Source: Ypsolopha sequella (Eukaryota; Arthropoda; Insecta; Lepidoptera; Ypsolophidae). From it: a stretch of DNA of 64,000 nucleotides. The position numbers and the translations under genes were made by a program. Below, piece after piece: positions 11,061-22,554 of the stretch (positions are counted from its first letter, which is position 1; each line of letters opens with the position of its first letter). Location: NCBI GenBank assembly GCA_934047225.1, contig OW204001.1:10028201-10092200 (forward strand), given 5' to 3'. The notes under the pieces were generated by a model. The model ran no database searches, had not been told where the DNA came from, and saw only the letters and a list, made by a program, of their open reading frames with translations.

Positions 11061-12069
11061 AAAAACATACAGTCGAATTGAGAACCGCCTCCTTTTTGAA
11101 GTCGGTTAAAAAAGAACTTCATTGGAATTCAATTTTGATTTCAAAAAGACTAATATTGTGTCAAATTAAAATTTAATATCCTATGACTTCAGTTCAGGAA
11201 AACAACCATTATTCTTTACCTTATCTTAATAATTGCAAAATTACGAAAATGCCTGATTTTCGGTAGTTTTTTTGTGAAGTTCGCCCCGAAAGTGACGTAT
11301 TAATTTTGAACAGGCCCCCTTATACGACATGCGAATAAAAACGTATTTCTGTTGAAGTATCCTCTTCAAAAGAAATGAAACGACGTCACGGTCCTCTAGC
11401 TCATATATAGTATGAGTTACAGACCAAATATTTTGATATTTCGTGTAGTATGTTAACCCAAAACCGAATATTTAATGAAAATGCAATTAAATTATTTCCA
11501 GGGGGCCATACACGAAAATTTTTTTTTCCTTTCCTGGCATATGCGGTGTCTTTGTGTAGAACTCATTGAGTAGAGTTTAAAAGTATTTTTTATTAATTTA
11601 TATCTCCAAAAATAAAGAAATTTTATTGTGGGAAATCACAGTTGTCATTTTTAAACCATTTTTGTTACGAGGTATATCTTACAAACTAATATAATTAGGA
11701 ATTTTGCATACGTTTTATATTTTATAATAATAAATGTTTTGCAATATTCTCTTTTGAAATACAGAAATTTATTGAAATTTAATTATGAAAGAATAAATGT
11801 CCAACCAAAGAAGTGACTTCACTGATGTTTGAATATCGTACTGCTATTTTATTTTATTAAACCTTAATTTACTTGTTTTGAAAAATATAAGGAGACTTCA
11901 TAATCCATACTAGAGTCATATATGAAGAATGATATCTAATGCCTATTTACTAAAAATAGTACATTATTGCAGAGGCCTTGAAATTGGGTAATCCACAAGT
12001 TTTCATTTAGTGTTAGGTATGAAATATAGATGCCATATAGATGTCTTTATATGCTTATTACTTTTAACA
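11061..12069. other. AT-rich non-coding DNA
   Basis: No gene or element recognised in about 1 kb. Confidence 0.45.
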
Positions 12070-12281
12070 CATATACTCACGCCTGTCTCCCAGAGACTAA
12101 AAATTTCCATCTGCTACGATCTAGACAAACCTTTTTCGTCCCTTCCACATCGATCAATCTAGTCATATAAGCTCTTCTAGTACTTTTGATATTGCCTTTC
12201 TTCAGTATCTCGCCAATTTGGTCAGCATACGGCCTTCCAGGGCGGCCTGGTCGAGCTGTACCTACCACTTGCGCACCATAA
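12070..12281 (-). pseudogene. Non-LTR retrotransposon C-terminal fragment
   Basis: The reverse strand encodes a basic tail with GRPGRPYADQI and, at its end, VCLDRSRWK followed by SGRQA and a stop. This resembles the C-terminal tail of reverse-transcriptase ORFs in insect LINEs. The same ending appears as VCQDRRRWK at about 63050-63125 and, frameshifted, at 26200-26395. The fragment is cut upstream by the repeat starting at 12282, which inserted antisense to it. The clade is not assigned. Confidence 0.55.
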
Positions 12282-12673
12282 TAGTAGTTTATGCTACAAG
12301 GGCGCAAAGGAATAAATTACGAGGACGATTTAAAACACGAGCGTAGCGAGTGTTTTAAACGTAACCGAGTAATTTATTGCTTTTACGCCCGTGTATCATA
12401 CTACATTTTTCAATGCATGTGTGAGGAAATGAAAATAAATATAATCTTGCGAACTTTAAATTATAATTGGCTCAAAAGGACTGTATCCAGAGCCGTTAAA
12501 CAGTGGAAAAAAAAGTCTAACATCTATGGTACATAGGAAAATCTGCAGGTTAGCCAACCATTGTAAATAAATTAAAAAAAATAATAATAATAAAGCCCTA
12601 GGGCAAAATAATCGACTTTTTGTTCGGTTTTGATGCATAAAAAGTGGGCCTTTACGAGCACATGCATTGAAAA
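12282..12673 (+). mobile_element. Foldback-headed non-autonomous element, copy 1
   Basis: About 390 bp. The first 125 bp form an imperfect long hairpin: TAGTAGTTTATGCTACAAGG pairs with ACGCCCGTGTATCATACTAC, around a centre containing GAGCGTAGCGAG. The remainder contains a conserved short frame (NWLKRTVSRAVKQW), AATAATAATAATAAAGCCC, and ends CACATGCATTGAAAA, which inversely repeats TTTTCAATGCATGTG just after the hairpin. Copies lie at 30621, 36701 and, reversed, 46911. The superfamily is unknown. Confidence 0.75.
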
Positions 12674-13159
12674 TTTATTTCTTTCATTCATTCCATTTTC
12701 TACATCTTCTTTCAGGCCACACGGTCTAGTATGTCGATATTTTTCACTATGTCATTCAATTGTAAGGAACGCATTTGCACTGCATTCACTCTAATTTGAT
12801 GTTAATCTTGCCATATATCCAACATACACAATGTTAGACCAACAGCACGCGTTTCGCATATCCATGCCAGACGTGGTTAGTGGTTACAGACAAATAGGTG
12901 TAGAATACGGATTTAAGTGCTTGAACTGCACATCAAGACGGTGATTTCGAGTGATTTTATAAGCGATTTTCTTAGGAAATGATTGTTTTCCTGCTTTTGT
13001 AATTTTTGCGCAGCCAAAATCACCGTCCAGGGCTACAAAATAAAATCGTAAGGCGCATTTTATATCAAAATATTTTAAGTCTTAGTCTGAAAGATGAATC
13101 GATATATTGTTTTAGCGATAATGACAATTGAGACGGTTAATGATTGTAACGGGTTAGCA
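12674..13159. other. Non-coding DNA
   Basis: No gene or recognised element. Confidence 0.4.
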
Positions 13160-13445
13160 AGCAGCGGTAGCTCAGGCGGTTGGCCTCTCAATCTTATAAG
13201 ACCCAGGTTCAATCCCCGGTCGGGCATATATCAATAAGATTTCCGGAATTTATTTTGTATTACCTAATAATACTTACCACTTGCCGAACCGTGAAGGAAA
13301 ACATCGTGAGGAAACTTGCATGCTCTAAAAAGCGTGTATTTGTGCCCGAAGTACGGTATAGGGCTCATCACCCATCACATTGGGATTTAATAATCACCCC
13401 CTCAGGGATTCATGTCGTGACGATATATGATCGTCTTTAGATATC
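13160..13445 (+). mobile_element. tRNA-derived SINE, near full length
   Basis: The head AGCGGTAGCTCAGGCGG (A box) and GGTTCAATCCC (B box) is an RNA polymerase III promoter of tRNA type. The body contains ACCACTTGCCGAACCGTGAA, GGAAAACATCGTGAGGAAAC and AAAAAGCGTGTATTTGTGCC. The tail is TTCATGTCGTGACGATAT. The same order is seen at 55872 (+) and 59165 (-), with fragments elsewhere, so it is one SINE family. Confidence 0.8.
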
Positions 13446-14435
13446 TACTTCAAAATCATTGTGCTGTGTGATACCTTTTGGTAAACTATTATTGATTGTC
13501 TACACGATCACAAAGTCATATATGTATACTATAAGTGAGGACACATAAATCATTTGAGGAGTATGTATTCGTCCGCCAAGCAGCCTTTACGCACATATAC
13601 ACAAGTAAAGTAAGTAAATATAGTAAACCCATCAAAAACATCTAGTCACCAACTGAACTACCGACGGAGTCAGACACATGCCCAACATTTCAAATATCAT
13701 ATCGACATTCGCTCCCGTCCCAGCACTAACCCACGTCAAGTTTTAAAATGGCAGGAGGGAGTGTTTAACATTTCAAGCCTTGAATTTGCAAATGCCAATT
13801 TCAATCGATTTTAACCCTTATGGTACCGTAATTAGAACTGCCATGCGGGCAACCATATATTTTGGCCAGAACGGATTACGAAAGCCTTGTAGAGTTTTAA
13901 GGCAAGAATCCATTTATTATTTTAGTAATTATTACGGGGAATTGTTCGAATTTCACAAACATTTTATGTAAATAAATATATCTGAAAAAAATACCAGTTA
14001 ATGGCTTTTTATTGGAGGATATTAATTATATTAATAAGAATAAGCAATAGTTGCTATATTTTAGCTGTTCATTAGGTAGATACAGGCAAATATAACAAAA
14101 AATTTATGGAATTTTGCGATATTTTCTTCAATCAACGAATTTAGTTCGTTGTCTTCACTTAGATATTCTTCTCCCTTCAATAAGGCCGTCATCAGTCGAA
14201 TAAATGACAGTGTTAGTTTTTTTTTAGGTTTAAGTAATACAAATCATGTATAATTTTTTTCGCCTGCTGATGAAATGGTCGAAATATTATTATGACGTAA
14301 AACTGTTATACCATAGATACAATACTCATCACGCAATATAGCGGCTATAGGTTGCGGAGTGGCAAAATCTGCTAAACTGACACGCATAATGGTCCCAAGA
14401 AGCGTGTACAATAATATACCTGAACACATTTAAAG
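13446..14435. other. Non-coding DNA
   Basis: No recognised gene or element. Short open frames have no identifiable domain. Confidence 0.4.
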
Positions 14436-14493
14436 TCGTCTAGCCTAAAAAGCTTCAAATCCAAGCTGAATCGCTATCTCATCGAGTAAACTC
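14436..14493 (+). pseudogene. Possible LINE C-terminal remnant
   Basis: A short forward frame reads SLKSFKSKLNRYLIE and then a stop. The FKSKLNRYL pattern resembles the last residues of some insect LINE reverse-transcriptase ORFs. With only about 15 residues, coincidence is possible. Confidence 0.3.
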
Positions 14494-15149
14494 TCTGTAA
14501 ATTTGAAGATTTTGCACCATCAATTTCAAAATGAAAAAAAACCGAGTAGAAATAAATGTTTATTAATTTAATTTTTATTGATAATTTTTTGACATGTGTA
14601 ATTTAATTTTTGTTCGGTCTGCGTGTTTCGGACGCAACCAACTCAGTTGTGGGCGCGGCTAAATGTCATGCTGTTTCATTTCGCTATAATATGCACGCTC
14701 TATGAAACTTGCAAAGACAATACAATCGTGCCGATTTCGTCGGTTACACAATTGAAAACTTATGTCTGGAGTAACGTGAATTTGGCAAGATTGTGGACGT
14801 TTTCAAACATATTTTCGGTTATTATTAACCTAGATAAGATTTTCGATGTTTGACTCGTATTAAATTTTTGATTTCATCTAAAGCAATACAATTCGGCTAC
14901 ACTTTTGGTAAAAAACCTTTAAGTTTACGTACTTGACGAGTTTGTATGTTGTTAATTTATTACTCAAATTTCACGATTTTTAGTTCCACTTAAACGTAGA
15001 TCTAGATAATGTCAATAGACTCAGCCTAAAATATTATAATAATATTCCATAGACACAGCGTTTGTGTTGATGTTTGCGCGTGAAGACGCCTTTTAAAGTA
15101 GTAATACTTTATATTCTCTGGTATAGGTCCACATATTCTGCTCAAAAAA
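14494..15149. other. AT-rich non-coding DNA
   Basis: Nothing recognised. Confidence 0.4.
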
Positions 15150-15298
15150 CGACGATATGGCTCACCACTCATCACGTTGGGGCGCAACAATCGTCGTTGG
15201 GACGTCGTCATTGTGTCTTGTGGACAGTGACTTGAAATTTGACAGTCCATACTCAAATCACTTGAGACACTCCCTCGGGTATTCTTGTCGTGACGATA
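15150..15298 (+). repeat. SINE tail fragment
   Basis: CTCACCACTCATCACGTTGG, ACAATCGTCGTTGGGACG and CTCGGGTATTCTTGTCGTGACGATAA match the 3' half of the SINE at 55872 and 13160. The tRNA head is absent. Confidence 0.6.
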
Positions 15299-15372
15299 AA
15301 GCCAATTCCGAGGGCTTTAGTTTTAGTTTTAGTTTTAGTGCTGTCAAAACTAAATTTTGTTCATTGCAACAT
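15299..15372 (+). repeat. Fragment of a GGCTTTAGTTTTAG...GTCAAAACTAA repeat
   Basis: GAGGGCTTTAGTTTTAGTTT followed by GTGCTGTCAAAACTAAATTT matches, in reverse, 16680-16745. It joins directly to the truncated reverse transcriptase, so the junction is either the 5' end of that insertion or part of the flanking repeat. Confidence 0.45.
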
Positions 15373-15376
15373 AGTT

Positions 15377-16330
15377 TTTGGGCCTACCGAGTACCTGTTG
15401 TATGTAAATGACATGTGTAACATATTTTCCGAAGGGTCCGTTTACCAGTTTGCAGATGACACATGTTTGATAGTATCACATACAAATGTTGAAGAAGCTC
15501 AACTAATAATGCAACGTAACTTTGACCTCCTATGTAAATGGGCTCACGATGTCGGACTTGTCATTAATTCACAAAAAACTAAACTTTTACACATTCACTC
15601 CCCATACTTAAAAACCTTAATCACTCCGTACATCGTTGCCCATGACCATCAATGTTTACATAAAAATCACAATACATGTAACTGTGAGCATCTGGAACTT
15701 GTCAAACAACATAAGTACCTAGGTCTCATTATAGATAACAATCTGAACTGGGGTCCACATATTGAATACCTATGTAACAAGCTGCGAGGCATTCTATCAA
15801 AATTGTGTATAATTAAATACAAATTACCTTATAATATATTAAGAATAATGTATCTATCACTTGCTGACTCAATTATAAGCTATGGTATTAGTAGTTATGG
15901 TCGTACTTATAAAAGCTATATCGACAACATCTATAGACTACAACTTAGATTATTAAAAGTCATTGTGCCTAACAATATTAAAAACAAATACAATGGCGAC
16001 GAAAAAGGCTTATTTGACTTCTGTAAAATTATTAATATCTATAGTAAAATAAAAATGGCTATTATTTGTGAAGAATATGATAATGAAGATAAACTTATTA
16101 AGAAAACTAGGCCTAAGAACTTACGAAACCTAACTTACCTACCTACTTATAAACTACCTAACTATAATAATATATATGGTATGAGAACATGGGAGTACAT
16201 GCTTCCTTTAATACTAAATGAAATACCTACCCATACATTAGATAGACTAAAAAACTTAAATAATAATAAAAAGCGAAAAAGTGCCATAAAGCTTTATTTT
16301 CTTCAACATCAGCAGCCTGTGGCTGCGTGA
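15377..16330 (+). pseudogene. Reverse transcriptase fragment of a non-LTR retrotransposon (5'-truncated)
   Basis: A LINE ORF2 fragment, open for about 315 codons, that begins inside the palm domain. The catalytic motif C is present as YQFADDTCLIV, and upstream YLLYVNDM aligns with the QGS...LIYVNDM strand of RVT_1 proteins. The fingers, motif A aspartate and any endonuclease are missing. The in-frame sequence before about 15377 is repeat-derived and not part of the protein. The C-terminal half is clearly the same protein as at 23458-24876 (shared HDVGLVIN, HIHSPY, LPTYKLP and TWEYMLP), but diverged enough to be a separate subfamily. A poly(A)-like tail follows at about 16475-16500. It cannot encode an active enzyme. 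Confidence 0.85.
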
Positions 16331-16500
16331 TGTTATTTAACATAATATAAGTTAGAATTAGTTTAGTTAGTTTAGCATAAAATTTGCGATCTCGCCATAC
16401 CGCGCATAAACCATGTGGTTTTAGTCGGATGGCTTTAAACTCTTAAATATGTAAATAAATTTAACTATGAATAAATAAACTAAAAAAAAAAAAATAAAAA
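16331..16500 (+). other. 3' UTR and A-rich tail of the reverse transcriptase fragment
   Basis: Non-coding sequence after the stop with AATAAATAAAC and a run of A at about 16481-16491. This ending is typical of a reverse-transcribed LINE insertion. Confidence 0.6.
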
Positions 16501-16512
16501 TAATAAGCGTTG

Positions 16513-16580
16513 AGAACAGAAGCTAAATTACTTAAAAAAAAAAAAAATTTTTGTTTCTAAAGTAATTTAGCTTCTGTTCT
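16513..16580. repeat. Hairpin with perfect 21-bp arms
   Basis: AGAACAGAAGCTAAATTACTT at 16513-16533 is exactly complementary to 16560-16580, around an A/T homopolymer loop. It lies directly after the LINE tail. Confidence 0.7.
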
Positions 16581-16639
16581 AAAAAAATTTTTGTTTAAAT
16601 AAAACAGTTTATAAAACATATTATATGTATTATAAAACA

Positions 16640-16745
16640 TATTATAAATATATTGCGGCCTACTTTGGGGCCGGCATCAGTCGAATTTAGAAAAAAATTA
16701 GTTTTGACTGCATTAAAACTAAAATTAAAGCCTTCAGAAGAATCT
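16640..16745 (-). repeat. Dispersed tail repeat (GCCGGCCCCAAAG family)
   Basis: On the reverse strand it reads GGCTTTAATTTTAGTTTTAA, GTCAAAACTAATTTTTTTC and CGACTGATGCCGGCCCCAAA. The second half recurs at 53345-53400, the first half at 15299-15372, and a diverged form near 8935. It is probably a LINE or SINE end; the family is not identified. Confidence 0.5.
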
Positions 16746-17639
16746 GCCAGAATGTGTAGCATATATAATTTACTCAGACTCATAAACTGTATCAAAGTGC
16801 TGAGGGGATTTAAAATTAGGGGAACTAAAATCTATTTTGTGGATATGCAAACTACGTATTTATATATTTATTCTAGTAGACAAATAAAAGTGAAGTAAAC
16901 CAATATACCTATATTCAAAAATATTTTTTAATTTGAAAGTCATTCGGAATTTTGATGCAGTTTGTGTTCGTGAGTGTAGTTTATAATATAAAACAATATA
17001 AAAGCATTTTACAAGGTGGTAAACCCATAAGAAAGGAAAATTTTAGAACATTAACCAAAAAAAAAATAGTGCAATCCACCGGTGGCGAAAAGAAAAACAA
17101 GAAAGACATCATCTATTCGAAAATAATTAAAATTGCTAACCGCAAAATTCCGAGGTGGTGTAAAAAATCCTGAAACTGAGCGAGCTCTACCGAAATTGCA
17201 TTTTTAGTAAAAGATTTTGGGCGGAAATATTAAAATGTATCCAAGCAAAATCTTGTTGCGATTCCGGTCCAAAGGATACAGGACGAAATATCTTAGAGGC
17301 TACATTTCCCCCTTTCCAAGATTTGAAGTAGCTGGCCCCTTCCCCCCGTCCCCTTCCTTTTAAGTCACCTGCGGTGCTATTTTCTAAGATAGCAGTTGCA
17401 AAGGATAAGTTGCAAACAGATTTTTAGCTTCGTTGGTGACCGAAATAAAGTTGTTATTTTGTATCATGCATCATGCTAGTGTGCAGTCAGTTTTTATCGA
17501 GTTTTTATACAACTTCCGATTTTATGACCCTACTAAATCCAAAAACCCTGCAACCAGCAGTCTAATTGCCATTATACTTGATTATACTCGTACCAGTGAC
17601 ACGCAGTGTGGATAATATACAATAGTAGCTTACTAACTA
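16746..17639. other. Non-coding DNA
   Basis: No recognised gene. A short lysine-rich open frame at 16952-17173 resembles no family I know. A C-rich patch lies near 17336-17358. Confidence 0.4.
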
Positions 17640-17702
17640 TACTAACTGCTGTCCACATTGCAGGTGATGCGCATATGAAGTTTGCGTCATAGTCGCCATT
17701 TT
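17640..17702. repeat. One arm of a distant inverted repeat (partner 19583-19630)
   Basis: CATTGCAGGTGATGCGCAT and TTTGCGTCATAGTCGCCATTT are reverse complements of AAATGGCGACTATGACGCAAA...CACCTGCAATG-like sequence at 19583-19630. The pair could be two inverted copies of one repeat or the ends of a larger element; the sequence does not decide. Confidence 0.5.
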
Positions 17703-18009
17703 CGTTTTTGTTTTTTAACTCTCTATCCTGCTATAATCTGATGCCGCGTACGTAAAACTTCAGTTATTTTGAAACATTAAATATAATGTCTTTATGTAAT
17801 AAAAATGATTTTTCCTAGTTGGTATCTGCGTGTGTTGGTTTCGTTTCAATCGGTTTTGAAATATGGAAACTGATTTGCTTTTTTGTAAAATTCCTGCTTT
17901 TTTAAACGTATTTATATAGGTATTATATTTAATTAATAGAAGATTGAAAGTATCTTTATTTATAAAGTGTAATTAAAAATTGTCTTGAGTCAAAATAAAG
18001 GCATATCTT
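17703..18009. other. AT-rich non-coding DNA
   Basis: Nothing recognised. Confidence 0.4.
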
Positions 18010-18644
18010 TTACAAGTTTTGAAAATTCAAATTCAAATTCAAATAGTTTATTTTGCAAAGTAGGTATATAAAAACACATTTCACAAGTCAAAATTTAATC
18101 TTATAAAAAAAAATATATGCAATAAAATAATAAATGTACATGAACTAGATTAAAGGTTTATTTAATTTATGTAGCAATATATATACGATTAAAATTATAG
18201 GTAAAATATATATTATAAAAGGTGACATCCAATCAAACTCCCGAACCCACACCGGAGACCTGGCTAGGGAACAGGAACAAGGTTCAATGATCACCAACCG
18301 AGCCTCCAGCACGAATCCATGCGTCTGACCAAATCCCACCTATATACTACATACTAATAAGGTTACGTATATAAATACATGTCTACCTCCGCCCATTCGA
18401 TTAGTCTTGCTAAGAAGAACGGGCAAGAAACTTGGCAAGATCATGTCTTTTTTTTTAACATGAAACTTATACTAAACAACAAATGACTTATATCTACTTT
18501 AACCAAGGGATAAGAAAATACAAGACAGCAGGAATTCAGGTTAATGAAAAAAAGAAAAACATATATATCTGTGCCCACCTGTCTCATACAGTCTATTTCC
18601 TTTTACAGTCTGTAATTAATTATAATATATTTATAAAGTTTAAT
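18010..18644 (-). repeat. 3' UTR of the reverse-strand LINE
   Basis: On the reverse strand it runs from the ORF stop through GACATGATCTTGCCAAGTTT, TAATCGAATGGGCGGAGGTA and GATCATTGAACCTTGTTCC to a terminal TTTGAATTTGAATTTGAATTT. A microsatellite tail rather than poly(A) is common in CR1-like LINEs. A near-identical tail without the ORF lies at 22555-23090. Confidence 0.75.
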
Positions 18645-19305
18645 TTATAACCTACCACCATGACAAATATCATTATCACCGTAACACCATGCTTCACCAT
18701 CATCCAAATATTCATTTATTTTATAATATGCCTTTTTCAGTAGGCCCTGCTTAATATATTGTTTAAACTTATTCTCTGACAAAGTAAGGATCTCCTTTGG
18801 AAGTTTATTGTAAAATCTTATACCATGTCCTACGAAAGAGATACTCACTTTGGCGAGTCTGATTTTTGGAAAAGCCAGTTTATGCTTATTTCTGGTTTCC
18901 TTACAATGTTGCTCACCAAGCCTTGGGAAAGACTCAACATTTTTTCTGACATGTCTAAGGACTGGGTAAATATATTCACAAGGAACCGTTAATATATTAA
19001 TTTCTTTGAACTTTTCTCTTAATGAATCCCGATGCTTCATATTATAAATAGCCCGAATTGCTCTCTTCTGCTTAACTAAAGCAACTCCTGCATCTGTGGT
19101 TGACCTCCCTTTAGTGAATCCATATTGTTCACAGTGAAGCAACTTATTTAAATTAAAATGAAATAACAATTGATTAAAAACTATTTTTTCAAAAACCTTA
19201 CACAATACCGGTAAAACTGACACAGGTCTATAGTTTGAAGGGTCCCTGTTGTCGCCTGATTTAAAAAGGGGAATCAATTTACTAAACTTTTTACCATGTT
19301 ATTGA
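18645..19305 (-). pseudogene. Non-LTR retrotransposon reverse transcriptase with the catalytic palm deleted
   Basis: The reverse-strand frame begins inside the fingers (KKFSKLIPLFKSGD, NYRPVSVLPVLCKVFEKI, QYGFTKGRST) and then, at about residue 70 counted from the methionine (near 19067), jumps to a thumb and C-terminal region (KRAIRAIYNMKHRDSL, FVGHGIRFYNKLPKEI). The motif A aspartate and the (F/Y)ADD box that should lie between are missing, yet the frame stays open to a stop at 18645. The sequence resembles CR1/Jockey-group ORF2 proteins of Lepidoptera. The 3' UTR and TTTGAA-type tail follow. It is catalytically dead. Upstream it ends where an inverted-repeat element begins at 19302. Confidence 0.8.
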
Positions 19306-20683
19306 CGGAACTGAATCAAATACAAAACTGATGTTTAGCATTGTAGAGCCCCTTAAGGCTATCATTGAGGATAGGCCTCGCAAAAACATCAAAGTTCTCT
19401 AATTTATTCTTCGTGGTTTGAAGAATCTTGCAATACTATAAGTGAAAAAAAGTATTTTGGTCTTTATCTGCTCAAGCGACGGTTGAATCTCCGATCTCCA
19501 CTGCCTCAATAAATCAAATACCTATCTTGGCCGCGGGCTCTAACCCAATGATTCCCTTAACGAGATTTTAGAAAAATACTTAAATGGCGACTATGACGCA
19601 AACGTTATCTGTGCGTTACCTGCAATGCATGGAATACGGCACTAGGGAGCCATTTGACAGTGGACGTGGACTATAATTTATATTATGTACCAACCTGAAT
19701 AAACTAAAATAAATATAAAACGGCTTAAAATGTTGAGGGATAGTACCGCCCCCAGGCGTCACGGCGTCAGGCGTGTTTTCATTCGTATGTATCACGGCGA
19801 TCGTTTTTCCTTACTGGTATAAGGGACAGCATAAGTACTGTCACCGCAGAAGTGATTTGAATGGACCTACTGTCACAACAAAAGTTCTTATAGTACAAGT
19901 TTATAGTCTATCATACACTTTACTGTCATATAACATGACGCCTATAGGCAATGTATAAAAAATTAATAGGGTTACAGCAGCGTAAGCCAATGGATTAATA
20001 TTGTCCCTTAACGTGCTAAACAGGAACTACAGATTTTGTGCAGAAAATTAATTTGTGAGAATTTTAACCCTTGCATTATGCATGGGCAGCTTCGACCAAA
20101 ATGCAGTTTCAAAATACGTGGATCGATCAGTAAACGAAATTGTGAACGGATTTTGCCACTGTGTTTTTGTAAGACGAAACTTATTTGGTGTTCCCGATAA
20201 AACACGAGATAAATTTACATAAATTAGGTGGGTAGATGTCTATATGCAAATGGGCCTGGCCGTTTTAATGAAGAAAAATCTCGTCAACAAACTTTATTAA
20301 CTTTGTGCCTAAATTTTAATAACTAATACTCTTTACATAAATATAATAATAAAAAACAACATTCTCCTTTTTAAAGAGTTTTTTAAATAATTTGTACTTG
20401 ATTTATGGTAAATTTATTTAATTATTTCAGGTGTAAGAGGAATGTTAAAAGTTTGTCTTGCTGTTTATGTTATTGTGCACATTCAGTACCGCAGTTGAAT
20501 GCATGTTGCGTTTTGTGGTTTGATCGCTTCCGTTCTGCAAATTTCAACCTCAACGAGCGTAGACGTGAACCACACAGAGCAGTGTTCTACAATCCGGTGT
20601 CTTTGTAATCTATGTGATGGCTTGTATCTTAAAGGGCTCCACAATGCTAAACATTAGTCTTGTATTGGATTCAGTTCCGTCAA
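19302..20683. mobile_element. 1.4-kb non-autonomous DNA transposon with about 55-bp terminal inverted repeats
   Basis: The left end TTGACGGAACTGAATCAAAT ... GATGTTTAGCATTGTAGAGC is the reverse complement of the right end at about 20630-20683, with roughly six mismatches over 55 bp. No transposase domain is visible in the 1.27 kb interior, which contains one arm of another inverted repeat at 19583-19630. A target duplication is not clear. The left edge abuts LINE sequence, so the element either inserted into that LINE or marks its 5' end. Confidence 0.7.
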
Positions 20684-21002
20684 TGTAGAATATGTAGATG
20701 GTAAAAATTTGAAAAAAATATGGCGTGCTTTGTGACTCAAGGCAATTATTAATTACACTTTATAAATAAACATACTTTCAATTTTCCATTACTTAACTAT
20801 GACAGAAATAAATTTCTATGTTTGAATACTTAGCGATTTATCCATAGCGAGAGGTCCCGGGTTTGAATCCCGGTTCAGAGCTCCTTACATCCAGATTTAC
20901 TTTTCTTTCTGCGTTTCTATACTGCAATGATATAATGTTAATGTTTATTACTTATATTACTTTAAAAAAAGCATGAATTTAACGAAAAAAGCGATTCATT
21001 AT
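20684..21002. other. Non-coding DNA with a tRNA-like B box
   Basis: At about 20846-20885, GAGAGGTCCCGGGTTTGAATCCCGG resembles a T arm with a B box. No matching A box or acceptor pairing was found upstream, so it is best seen as a SINE or tRNA remnant. Confidence 0.4.
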
Positions 21003-21006
21003 TACT

Positions 21007-21045
<39 letters not shown>

Positions 21046-21053
21046 CTTTAATT
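21003..21053. repeat. (TTTA)n microsatellite
   Basis: About eleven uninterrupted TTTA units. Confidence 0.9.
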
Positions 21054-22376
21054 AAAACGGACAAACCAATTACAATAATTAAAGATAGTAACACAAACAT
21101 AAAATGGTACAATCAACTAAAATAAATAAGAGTAACACGTAAAGTCAGAAACAGGCCTTCTCACAAAAACACAAACACTCTGACAATATTTTCTGCCAAC
21201 CATCAGCAAACAGATCACATTCCTGATTGGCGTTTAGAAGAGCGTTGAGGGAGAGAAGAGTACGCGGTATGGGTGAGTTAGATCGCGCCTTTGTGCGACA
21301 CGACGGCAAACCAAGCCTCGGAGAGCCGCGCGAATTCTCATACTAAATCTGTGTTACTATGACCTTTTGAAATGTAATTACTTTACAAAATATCTAATGT
21401 CTGTCAATAGCAGAACTATTGTTATATGTTAACTTTAAACAGAAATACACAGAAATTAAGTTAATAACGACCTTCTTCATTACACCACCAATATATTTAA
21501 AAGGTTTAACCAACAAAATACATATCTCCGTATTCCGTCAAATCCCTGCACGAGGAATGCCAAAAACAATAAAGAACGAGCTGACCTTTGGGAGTCCTTC
21601 CGTGTCGATGGCAGCAAACGTCGTAAATTCAGGTTTAAGCCATCAACCGAGTCACCATCCCCACGACCTCGTACGCAGGTTTGGGGGCGGTTTTATGTAA
21701 AATATTATAGTTTCAACCAGTTTGATGGTTAAGTATGTAATGTATATTTGACGAAAGATGAATCCTTATTTATACTTAATTATACGTGATTACTCATATC
21801 TAAAAATAATGCGGCAAACGTGTAGACGTGCCGCCACAGCAGGCACCAACATCACCAATTCCAGGTGATTGTTTACATTAGATTACGTAAACGTAATCCG
21901 TTACATCCCAATGATCAGGGAAGTAAATAATTTCAATACGAAATAAAATAAAAACAAACCCTGTTACAAAGAAATCACAGAATATAGGCCGGAAGAAACA
22001 AAGAAAATTCGTATTCGTCGGAGAAAAATTCCAAAATATTTACCATTTCATCAGTATCGATGAACCCATCAATATCCCGAAGAATATGATATTAGCGCAT
22101 CACATGATTGCTTGAATATCATAAAAAATAAAACCGTTTTATTGTCGCTGCTTCACCGTTAAGATGCCACGGCAAAATGAAAGAGAACGAGGCGACGAAC
22201 AAAACAAAACCTCATTAGCAAATCACACACATACATATAAATCCACGACTATTCAAGCCGTAGGAAAACCGGCCCTATCCCATAGAACGCACGGTTCACA
22301 CATATTGCAAAGAAAAAACAGGTAAGCTAATACCCGTCTCTTCAACGTAATTGCTTATCGGTAGCAGAGCTGTGGG
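21054..22376. other. Non-coding DNA
   Basis: No gene recognised. An open frame at 21419-21700 has no identifiable domain. Confidence 0.4.
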
Positions 22377-22531
22377 TCTACCGCGTAACTCTCATTTTCA
22401 TCAACATCAACTTGAGATTGAAGTTTGTCGTGCGTGCGACGACGCCCACCTAACATGCCATCTCTTTTGCACGCGTTGAATTTCGCATGCATTTGCTTGA
22501 AGTTGATACAAATGAGAATTACGTGGTAGAG
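22377..22531. mobile_element. 155-bp MITE
   Basis: TCTACCGCGTAACTCTCATTT at the left pairs with AAATGAGAATTACGTGGTAGA at the right, about 30 bp of imperfect terminal inverted repeat. The interior includes CATGCCATCTCTTTTGCACGCGTT, resembling the interior of the MITE family at 2780, 2922 and 37482 and suggesting a distant relation or shared insertion. It is non-coding. Confidence 0.65.
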
Positions 22532-22554
22532 TCCCTGTACTCATCCAACTAAAT

